Positions 58,236-64,000 of a stretch of 64,000 nucleotides of DNA are shown here, piece by piece (position 1 is the stretch's first letter; each line of letters begins with the position of its first letter). The translations under genes were made by a program, and so were the position numbers. This stretch comes from Nocardia vulneris. GTDB taxonomy: Bacteria; Actinomycetota; Actinomycetes; Mycobacteriales; Mycobacteriaceae. The stretch is taken from NCBI RefSeq assembly GCF_001613425.1, contig NZ_BDCI01000029.1, positions 1 to 64,000 of the forward strand. Direction: 5' to 3'. The notes under the pieces are model-generated. The model made no database searches. It saw nothing but the letters and a program-made list of their open reading frames with translations, and was not told the origin of the DNA.

Positions 58236-59996
58236 CTACAGGTACTGGCCGGTGTTGGACTCGGTGTCGATCGCGCGGCTGGCACTGGCGTTCTTGCCGG
58301 TCACCAGGGTGCGGATGTAGACGATGCGTTCGCCCTTCTTGCCCGAGATGCGCGCCCAGTCATCGGGATTCGTGGTGTTGGGCAGGTCCTCGTTCTCGGA
58401 GAACTCGTCCACGATCGAATCGTAGAGATGCTGGATGCGCAGGCCCGGGTTGCCGGTGTCGAGGACGGACTTGATGGCGTACTTCTTGGACCGGTCCACG
58501 ATGTTCTGGATCATGGCACCGGAGTTGAAGTCCTTGAAGTACAGGACCTCCTTGTCACCGTTGGCGTAGGTGACCTCCAGGAAGCGGTTGTCCTCGCTCT
58601 CGGCGTACATCCGCTCGACCACCCGATCGATCATCGCGCGGATGCACATCGCCTTGTCGCCACCGAACTCGGCGACGTCGTCGGCGTGCAGCGGCAGGTC
58701 CTCGACCAGGTACTTCGAGAAGATGTCCTGGGCCGATTCGGCGTCCGGACGCTCGATCTTGATCTTCACGTCGAGCCGGCCGGGCCGCAGGATCGCGGGG
58801 TCGATCATGTCCTCGCGGTTGGAGGCGCCGATCACGATGACGTTCTCGAGGCCCTCGACACCGTCGATCTCCGAGAGCAGCTGCGGCACGACCGTGGTCT
58901 CCACATCGGAGGACACGCCCGAACCACGGGTGCGGAAGATGGAATCCATCTCGTCGAAGAACACGATCACCGGCGTGCCCTCGGACGCCTTCTCGCGCGC
59001 CCGCTGGAAGATGATCCGGATGTGGCGCTCGGTCTCGCCGACGAACTTGTTCAACAGCTCGGGGCCCTTGATGTTCAGGAAGAACGACTTGGCTTCCTTG
59101 GCATCCTCACCGCGCGCCTCGGCGATCTTCTTGGCCAGCGAGTTGGCCACCGCCTTGGCGATGAGCGTCTTACCGCAGCCGGGCGGACCGTAGAGCAGCA
59201 CACCCTTGGGCGGGCGCAACGCGTACTCCCGGAACAGATCCTTGTGCAGGAAGGGCAGTTCGACCGCGTCGCGGATCTGCTCGATCTGCCGACCGAGGCC
59301 ACCGATGTCGCCGTAGTCGACATCCGGAACCTCTTCCAGCACAAGGTCTTCGACCTCGGCCTTGGGGATGCGCTCGAACGCGAAGCCGGCCTTGGTGTCC
59401 ACCAGCAGCGAATCACCGGGGCGCAGTTTGCGAATCGGGGAGTCGGGGTCTTCCAGATCGTCCATCTCGGCGACCTTGGCCAGCGGGCCCGCCAGCCAGA
59501 CCACGCGCTCCTCGTCGGCGTGGCCGACCACCAGGGCGCGGCGACCGTCGTCGAGGATCTCGCGCAGGGTGCCGATCTCGCCGACCGCGTCGTAGACGCC
59601 GGCCTCGACCACCGTGAGCGCCTCGTTGAGGCGTACGGTCTGCCCGTATTCGAGGGTCGAGGTCTCGATGTTCGGCGAACAGGTCAACCGCATCTTGCGA
59701 CCCGAAGTGAACACGTCGACCGTTTGATCGTCGTACACGCCGATCAGAATGCCGTAGCCGCTCGGCGGCTGACCCAGCCGATCGACTTCCTCACGCAACG
59801 CGACCAGCTGCTGGCGCGCCTCCTTGAGGGTGTCCATCAGCTTCGTGTTGCGAATGGTCAGCGAATCGATGCGGGCTTCCAATTCCCGTGCGCGATCCGG
59901 CGAATCGGCGAGTTGCCTTCGGAGCGCAGCGGCCTCGGCGCGTACTGCCTCGAGCTCTCTCCAGGCCGCCGAATCCGAATTCTCGATGGGGCTCAT
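58236..59996 (-). CDS. mpa: Proteasome-associated AAA ATPase Mpa/ARC
   Basis: Hexameric unfoldase that binds Pup and feeds pupylated proteins to PrcAB. N-terminal coiled coil (AAWRELEAVRAEAAALRRQ to LVALREEVDRLG), two OB domains, then the AAA module with Walker A GPPGCGKT near residue 268 and Walker B VFFDEMDSIF near 344. The C-terminus is GQYL, the docking tail for the 20S proteasome. The ATG at 59996 is chosen because GGGAGGAG lies at ideal distance; an in-frame ATG at 60062 would add 22 residues but has no ribosome binding site. Confidence 0.96.
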   Translation of the reverse strand: MSPIENSDSAAWRELEAVRAEAAALRRQLADSPDRARELEARIDSLTIRNTKLMDTLKEARQQLVALREEVDRLGQPPSGYGILIGVYDDQTVDVFTSGRKMRLTCSPNIETSTLEYGQTVRLNEALTVVEAGVYDAVGEIGTLREILDDGRRALVVGHADEERVVWLAGPLAKVAEMDDLEDPDSPIRKLRPGDSLLVDTKAGFAFERIPKAEVEDLVLEEVPDVDYGDIGGLGRQIEQIRDAVELPFLHKDLFREYALRPPKGVLLYGPPGCGKTLIAKAVANSLAKKIAEARGEDAKEAKSFFLNIKGPELLNKFVGETERHIRIIFQRAREKASEGTPVIVFFDEMDSIFRTRGSGVSSDVETTVVPQLLSEIDGVEGLENVIVIGASNREDMIDPAILRPGRLDVKIKIERPDAESAQDIFSKYLVEDLPLHADDVAEFGGDKAMCIRAMIDRVVERMYAESEDNRFLEVTYANGDKEVLYFKDFNSGAMIQNIVDRSKKYAIKSVLDTGNPGLRIQHLYDSIVDEFSENEDLPNTTNPDDWARISGKKGERIVYIRTLVTGKNASASRAIDTESNTGQYL

Positions 59997-60175
59997 GTGC
60001 TGCTCCTCCCAGTCCCGGTCTATCAACGCTACCGGGCGCGAACCGTTCTCGCTTTCCGACATGGTTTCGTCGTGATCACATCTGGGCTGCGATCGACCGC
60101 CGGATGACCATGTTAGCCTGCCCTAACCCGAACTCGGTGAGCCCGCTCGCCGACCGAGCCGAAAGGTTGCTGAAA

Positions 60176-60688
60176 TTGCTCCCTTCCACCAGAATTCTGC
60201 GCGTTTCTGTTGCTACCGCTGCGGCCGCGCTCGCCGTTACCGTCGGACTGTCGGGCTGCGGCTCCGATGACGGCAAATCCGATACCAAGTCCTCTTCCTC
60301 CAGCGTGGTGGCCTCGAGCAGTGCCGCGCCGAGCGCCGCGGCGGGCGCGCCGACCGCCGACTCGTTGCAGGCCGTGCTCGTCAAACTGTCCGATCCCGCG
60401 GTACCCACCGCGGACAAGGCCAAGCTGATCGTCGACGGCGAAAAGCGTACGGCGAACATCGATCAGATGAACAAGGCTTTGGCCGGATACGGCACCCTGA
60501 CCTACGCAGTGGCCGATGTCACAACCCAGGGCAGCACCGCGACCGCGCAGGTGACCATCACCTCGCCGCACGGCGCCGCGCCCGCGATGCCACTCACGTG
60601 GGAGAACGTCGGCGGCACCTGGAAGCTCTCCGACGCCAGCGGCTGCCTGCTGCTGGGCTTCGCCCAGGCGCCCTGCGTCCCGGCCTGA
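60176..60688 (+). CDS. lppK: LppK-like lipoprotein (MTB12-type domain)
   Basis: 170-residue exported lipoprotein. The lipobox is VGLSGCGS; a Ser/Ala-rich linker (KSSSSSVVASSSAAPSAAAG) leads to a cystatin/NTF2-like MTB12 domain (ADSLQAVLVKLSDPAVPTADKAKLIV, SDASGCLLLGFAQAPC with two Cys). The TTG at 60176 is preferred because GAAAGG lies nine bases upstream and it gives a compact signal peptide; GTG at 60137 and TTG at 60167 are in-frame alternatives. Position divergent from mpa matches lppK (Rv2116) of Mycobacterium. Confidence 0.8.
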   Translation: MLPSTRILRVSVATAAAALAVTVGLSGCGSDDGKSDTKSSSSSVVASSSAAPSAAAGAPTADSLQAVLVKLSDPAVPTADKAKLIVDGEKRTANIDQMNKALAGYGTLTYAVADVTTQGSTATAQVTITSPHGAAPAMPLTWENVGGTWKLSDASGCLLLGFAQAPCVPA

Positions 60689-60695
60689 TCGCCGC

Positions 60696-60791
60696 GACCG
60701 CTTTCGCCGCGCGGAGCGACCTTCGATCGGTCGGCTCACCGGGTAGGGGTACCGATCGAAGGGGGATCTTCCGGTCGCGGCGAAAGCGGTC
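60696..60791. terminator. Nested perfect inverted repeats between convergent lppK and trmI
   Basis: Outer arms 60696-60711 and 60776-60791 match over 16 bases; inner arms 60720-60731 and 60751-60762 match over 12. Both are perfect. Probably a bidirectional terminator for the two converging genes; the double stem is unusually elaborate. Confidence 0.75.
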
Positions 60792-60803
60792 TCAGCGCGC
60801 GTG

Positions 60804-61637
60804 TCAGCCCTTGGACGGACGGCGCTGCGGCTTGGGGGTCACCGTGCCCTCCGCGAGGCGGCGTGCGCTCACCAGGAAGGCGGTATGGCCCTGCATGCGA
60901 TGCTCCGGCCGCACCGCGAGGCCGACCACATGCCAGCCGCGCACCATCGACTCCCAGGAGCGCGGCTCGGTCCAGCACTCCTGTTCGCGCAGGGCCTCGA
61001 CCACCTTGGACAACTGTGTGACGGTGGCCACGTAGACGATCAGCACACCGCCGGGGACCAGGGCCTTCGACACCGCAGGCAGCGCGTCCCACGGCGCGAG
61101 CATGTCGAGCACCGCGCGATCGACGGGCGCACCGGCGTAATCGGCCACATCGCCGACGGTCAGCGACCAGTTAGCCGGGCGTTCGCCGTAGAAAGTCTCG
61201 ACATTGCGGATGGCGTGCTCGGCGTGATCCTCGCGAATTTCGTAGGAAACGACCTCGCCCTGCGGGCCGACCGCACGCAACAACGAGCAGGTGAGCGCGC
61301 CGGAACCGGCGCCGGCCTCCAATACCCGCGCGCCGGGGAACATATCGCCCTCGTGCACGATCTGCGCCGCGTCCTTCGGGTAGATCACGGCCGCGCCGCG
61401 CGGCATCGACAGCACGTAATCGATCAGCAGGGGGCGCAAGGCCAAATACGGAGTGCCGTTGGTCGAATTCACCACCGAGCCTTCGTCGGCGCCGATCAAG
61501 CTGTCGTGCTTGATACCGCCGCGGTGGGTGTGGAATTCCTTGCCCGGCTCCAAGACCACCGTGTACAGGCGGCCTTTGGCATCGGTCAGCTGTACCCGGT
61601 CACCGGTGGTGAATGGCCCGGTCCGTCTGGCCGTCAT
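60804..61637 (-). CDS. trmI: tRNA (adenine-58-N1)-methyltransferase TrmI
   Basis: 277-residue SAM-dependent enzyme methylating A58 in the tRNA T-loop, as a tetramer. The N-terminal small domain (GDRVQLTDAKGRLYTVVL, FHTHRGGIKHDSLIG) precedes the Rossmann domain with the SAM motif VLEAGAGSGALTCSLLRAVG, YEIREDHAEHA, and DMLAPWDALPAV. The ATG at 61637 has GGAG four bases upstream. Orthologue of Rv2118c, consistent with the conserved order mpa-lppK-trmI. Confidence 0.94.
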   Translation of the reverse strand: MTARRTGPFTTGDRVQLTDAKGRLYTVVLEPGKEFHTHRGGIKHDSLIGADEGSVVNSTNGTPYLALRPLLIDYVLSMPRGAAVIYPKDAAQIVHEGDMFPGARVLEAGAGSGALTCSLLRAVGPQGEVVSYEIREDHAEHAIRNVETFYGERPANWSLTVGDVADYAGAPVDRAVLDMLAPWDALPAVSKALVPGGVLIVYVATVTQLSKVVEALREQECWTEPRSWESMVRGWHVVGLAVRPEHRMQGHTAFLVSARRLAEGTVTPKPQRRPSKG

Positions 61638-61714
61638 GGATCTCCGTTCGCTGAAGAGCAACGCTCTGCTGGTCGCGCACCGGCTTGTCGGTGCCGCCGG
61701 ATAGCCTGCCAGGT

Positions 61715-62626
61715 ATGAGCTCGCCCGTGTCCAGGCCCCCTGTCGACGGCACACCGCCGCGCACCCCTGGCACACCGGCGAGTCGTTCGCGTCCCGCGCT
61801 GTCGCCTTCGCGGGCAATGGATTTCAAGCAGTGCCCGCTGAAGTACCGCTACCGCGCGATCGACCGGATCCCCGAGGCGCCGACGCGGCACGCGGTGCGC
61901 GGCACCATGGTGCACGCGGTACTGGAGGATCTGTACGGGTTGCCCGCGCCCGAGCGGCGACCGGAGCGCGCGGACACGCTCGTGGTCCCGGCCTGGGCCC
62001 GGATCTCGGCGGAGCACCCCGAGGTGGCCACGCTGATCACCGATGCCGAGCTGGACGGATTTCTCGGGGAGGTGCGCACCCTGGTGCAGACCTACTACCG
62101 GCTGGAGGATCCGACGCGCTTCGATCCGGAGTCGCGGGAAGCCCGCGTCGAGGTGGAGCTCGACGACGGAGTTCTGTTGCGCGGCTTCGTCGATCGCATC
62201 GATGTGGCGCCCGCCGGACAGCTGCGCGTGGTCGACTACAAGACCGGCCGCTCCCCCGGCCCGACCCAGGAGACCAGGGCACTGTTCCAGCTCAAGTTCT
62301 ACGCGCTGGTGGTGCTGCGCACCCGCGGCATCGTGCCCGCCCAGCTGCGCCTGATCTACCTGGCCGACGAGCAGATCCTCACCTACGCCCCGGACGAGGC
62401 GGAGCTGTTGCGCTTCGAACGCACCCTGTCCGCGCTGTGGCAGGCCATCCGCGAGGCGGGCCGCACCGGGGAGTTCCCGCCGAACCCCGGCTGGCTGTGC
62501 GCGTACTGCGACTACAAACCGCTGTGCCCCGAATTCGGCGGCACCCCACCGCCCTACCCGGGCTGGCCGGACGACGGAGCGAACGAGTCCCCCGCCGAGA
62601 CCCTCGCCGACGCGGTCGCCGACTAA
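61715..62626 (+). CDS. RecB-family PD-(D/E)XK nuclease with Cys cluster
   Basis: 303-residue nuclease-like protein. After a Pro-rich lead come SPSRAMDFKQCPLKYRYRAIDRIPE, VRGTMVHAVLEDLY, the catalytic core RGFVDRIDVAPAGQLRVVDYKTGRSPGP (D-xn-D-Y-K) and a C-terminal CAYCDYKPLCPEF, which with the N-terminal Cys could bind a 4Fe-4S cluster as in AddB/Cas4-like nucleases. Homologue of Rv2119; divergent from trmI. A DNA-repair role is inferred. Confidence 0.86.
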   Translation: MSSPVSRPPVDGTPPRTPGTPASRSRPALSPSRAMDFKQCPLKYRYRAIDRIPEAPTRHAVRGTMVHAVLEDLYGLPAPERRPERADTLVVPAWARISAEHPEVATLITDAELDGFLGEVRTLVQTYYRLEDPTRFDPESREARVEVELDDGVLLRGFVDRIDVAPAGQLRVVDYKTGRSPGPTQETRALFQLKFYALVVLRTRGIVPAQLRLIYLADEQILTYAPDEAELLRFERTLSALWQAIREAGRTGEFPPNPGWLCAYCDYKPLCPEFGGTPPPYPGWPDDGANESPAETLADAVAD

Positions 62627-62630
62627 CCGT

Positions 62631-62834
62631 TCAGCGATCGGTGAACACGGTCATGAAATCCAGTGCGGTGCCGTGTGATCCGATCAGCGCCACCGCGACG
62701 ATCAGGACGACGACGCCCACCACATCACCGGCCAGGATCAGGATGTTGCGCACCCGCGGCCACACCGGCGCGTCGACGACGGATCGCGGCCTGCCGTACT
62801 CGATGCCGACGGCCCGCTCGGTCTCCGCTTCCAT
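62631..62834 (-). CDS. Small membrane protein
   Basis: 67-residue protein with one clear transmembrane helix (ILILAGDVVGVVVLIVAVALI, about residues 32-52). The ATG at 62834 has GAAGG seven bases upstream. It ends four bases from the RecB-family gene stop (convergent). Function unknown. Confidence 0.62.
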   Translation of the reverse strand: MEAETERAVGIEYGRPRSVVDAPVWPRVRNILILAGDVVGVVVLIVAVALIGSHGTALDFMTVFTDR

Positions 62835-63044
62835 CGACGCCTTCCCGTAGCCCATCGCCGGGGTCCGCCACCGCGCTCCGACGTTCTCTCCGTGTATTTC
62901 GCCCGACACACCGCACAGTGTTGCCGACACATCGTGAACATTTCGTGAAGTCGAGGGGAACAGGCCGGACGCGGTGACCGCGATCCCCCACACCCGGGTG
63001 CGCGAACTGGACTCAGCGACTGCACACCCGGGTCGTGGACCGCC

Positions 63045-64000
63045 TCAGATCGTGAAGTTGCGGAACAGCAGAACCGACAGGCCGAGGCCGACCGCGAGGT
63101 TGACGACGACGGCGGAGCCGAACACGACGATCGGCCGCCAGCCCGCCTCGCGCAGACCGCGCAGCGAGAACTCGAGGCCGATGGAGACGAACGCGAAGAT
63201 CAGGAACCAGGTGCGCAGATCGTTGACGATCGCGATGTGCGCGGCACCGGACTTCTTGTCGGCCGCTTGGAGATACAGCGTGCCGATGACCGATGCGGCG
63301 ACGAAACCGAGAACGAACTTGGGGAACCGTTCCCAGAGCTCGCGCGCCGAGGGCCGGGCCGCGCCCGCGACCCGCTCGACCCGCACGGTGAAGTAGGCGG
63401 TCAACGCGATCGCGACGAGGCCGATCAGCGCGTTCTGTGTGGTCTTCACGATGGTGGCGATCTGCAGCGCCTGCTCCCCCGCGATCGCGCCGGAGGCCGC
63501 GACCGCCGCCGTGGTGTCGATGTTGCCGCCGATCCACGCGCCCGCCACCGCGTCGGACAGCCCCAGCACGTCCGCGAGCCACGGCAGCAGGAAGATCGAC
63601 GGCAACGCGAAGATGATCACCAGGGAGGCCGCGTAAGCGATCTGCTCGCGCCGTGCCTGCACCGCACCCGCCGCCGCGATGGCCGCGCTCACGCCGCAGA
63701 TCGATACCGCGGAGGACAGCAGCGCCCGCAGCTTGTCGTCGAGCCCGAGCCGCCCACCCAGCCACCAGGTGAACCCGAATACCACGGTGATCAGCAACAG
63801 CGCCTGCAGGATCGACGGCCCCGCCGCGGTCACCAGGATCTTCAGGTTGATCGAGGCGCCGAGCAGCACCACCCCGGTCTTGATGAAGAACTCGGTGCGG
63901 AACCCGGCCGAAAGCCGGTCGCGCAGCGCGAGTTTGCCGAGCACGACGTTGCCGAGCAGGCCGATCGCGATGGCGTACACCGGGAACTCGATCGACTTCG
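63045..64000 (-). CDS. YeiH family putative sulfate exporter, partial
   Basis: Polytopic membrane protein of the YeiH/UPF0324 family, cut by the right edge; the frame stays open through 64000. Family segments: FFIKTGVVLLGASINLKIL, LLSSAVSICGVSAAIAAAGAV, SLVIIFALPSIFLLPWLADVLGLSD, GAWIGGNIDTTAAVAASGAI, TQNALIGLVAIALTAYF, FVSIGLEFSLRGL. About 318 residues visible. Sulfate or organosulfur export is the proposed family role. The 210 bases between it and the small membrane protein show no gene. Confidence 0.85.
   Translation of the reverse strand, partial: KSIEFPVYAIAIGLLGNVVLGKLALRDRLSAGFRTEFFIKTGVVLLGASINLKILVTAAGPSILQALLLITVVFGFTWWLGGRLGLDDKLRALLSSAVSICGVSAAIAAAGAVQARREQIAYAASLVIIFALPSIFLLPWLADVLGLSDAVAGAWIGGNIDTTAAVAASGAIAGEQALQIATIVKTTQNALIGLVAIALTAYFTVRVERVAGAARPSARELWERFPKFVLGFVAASVIGTLYLQAADKKSGAAHIAIVNDLRTWFLIFAFVSIGLEFSLRGLREAGWRPIVVFGSAVVVNLAVGLGLSVLLFRNFTI

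Overview
The window is very GC-rich, densely coded DNA of a mycolic-acid actinobacterium, most likely Nocardia or a close relative. The strongest evidence is a complete Pup-proteasome locus (pafA, pafB, pafC, prcA, prcB, pup, dop, mpa) with the helY-tatC-tatA and lppK-trmI neighbours known from Mycobacterium. Many GTG and TTG starts, 4-base stop/start overlaps, PapA-like acyltransferases, a deazaflavin (F420) oxidoreductase family member and an F420-type LLM oxidoreductase fit the same group. The species itself is inferred.

Region 1 (1-13.0 kb, nearly all minus strand) is the conserved core: helY (runs off the left edge), tatC, tatA, a ketopantoate reductase-like gene coupled to pafC, pafC, pafB, then pafA, prcA, prcB, pup and dop. 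Between pafB and pafA sit a thiamine-binding-type protein, a vapBC toxin-antitoxin pair bracketed by an exact 22-bp direct repeat, and an NTF2-like gene. Region 2 (13.2-58.2 kb) is about 45 kb of accessory DNA separating dop from mpa. Region 3 (58.2-64.0 kb) resumes the core: mpa, an LppK-like lipoprotein, trmI, a RecB-family nuclease, a small membrane protein and a YeiH-family transporter cut by the right edge.

The accessory region contains these blocks. At 13-16 kb: a DUF418 membrane protein, a DUF6882-like protein and a Nudix hydrolase. At 15.8-19.3 kb: a TetR regulator divergent from an AurF-like diiron oxygenase coupled to a Baeyer-Villiger-type monooxygenase. At 19.4-26.5 kb: a secreted beta-helix protein, a long-chain acyl-CoA synthetase, a PucR regulator and a secreted CocE/NonD hydrolase; the synthetase and hydrolase share a 32-bp upstream element. 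At 26.9-32.1 kb: three tandem PapA-like acyltransferases followed by an AraC regulator. At 32.2-33.5 kb: a DUF6412 protein and a YidC paralogue. At 33.7-34.8 kb: a lower-GC Abi-like HEPN gene, probably phage defence. At 35-40.7 kb: small genes, an AIM24 protein, an ArsC-like protein, a PAP2-diacylglycerol kinase fusion and a GT39 membrane glycosyltransferase.

At 40.8-49.7 kb a long minus-strand operon reads as reductive pyrimidine or hydantoin catabolism: beta-ureidopropionase, dihydropyrimidinase, an LLM flavin/F420 oxidoreductase, an SsuABC-like importer with two permeases, and a class III aminotransferase for the beta-alanine-type product. GlnR-like boxes lie at its promoter. A 1.5-kb repeat-rich spacer (49.7-51.2 kb) separates it from a divergent MocR-type regulator. 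Next come a cyclophilin, two decayed gene tails, a second GT39 enzyme with a TetR regulator, a carboxylesterase and a small secreted protein. No rRNA, tRNA or CRISPR array was seen.
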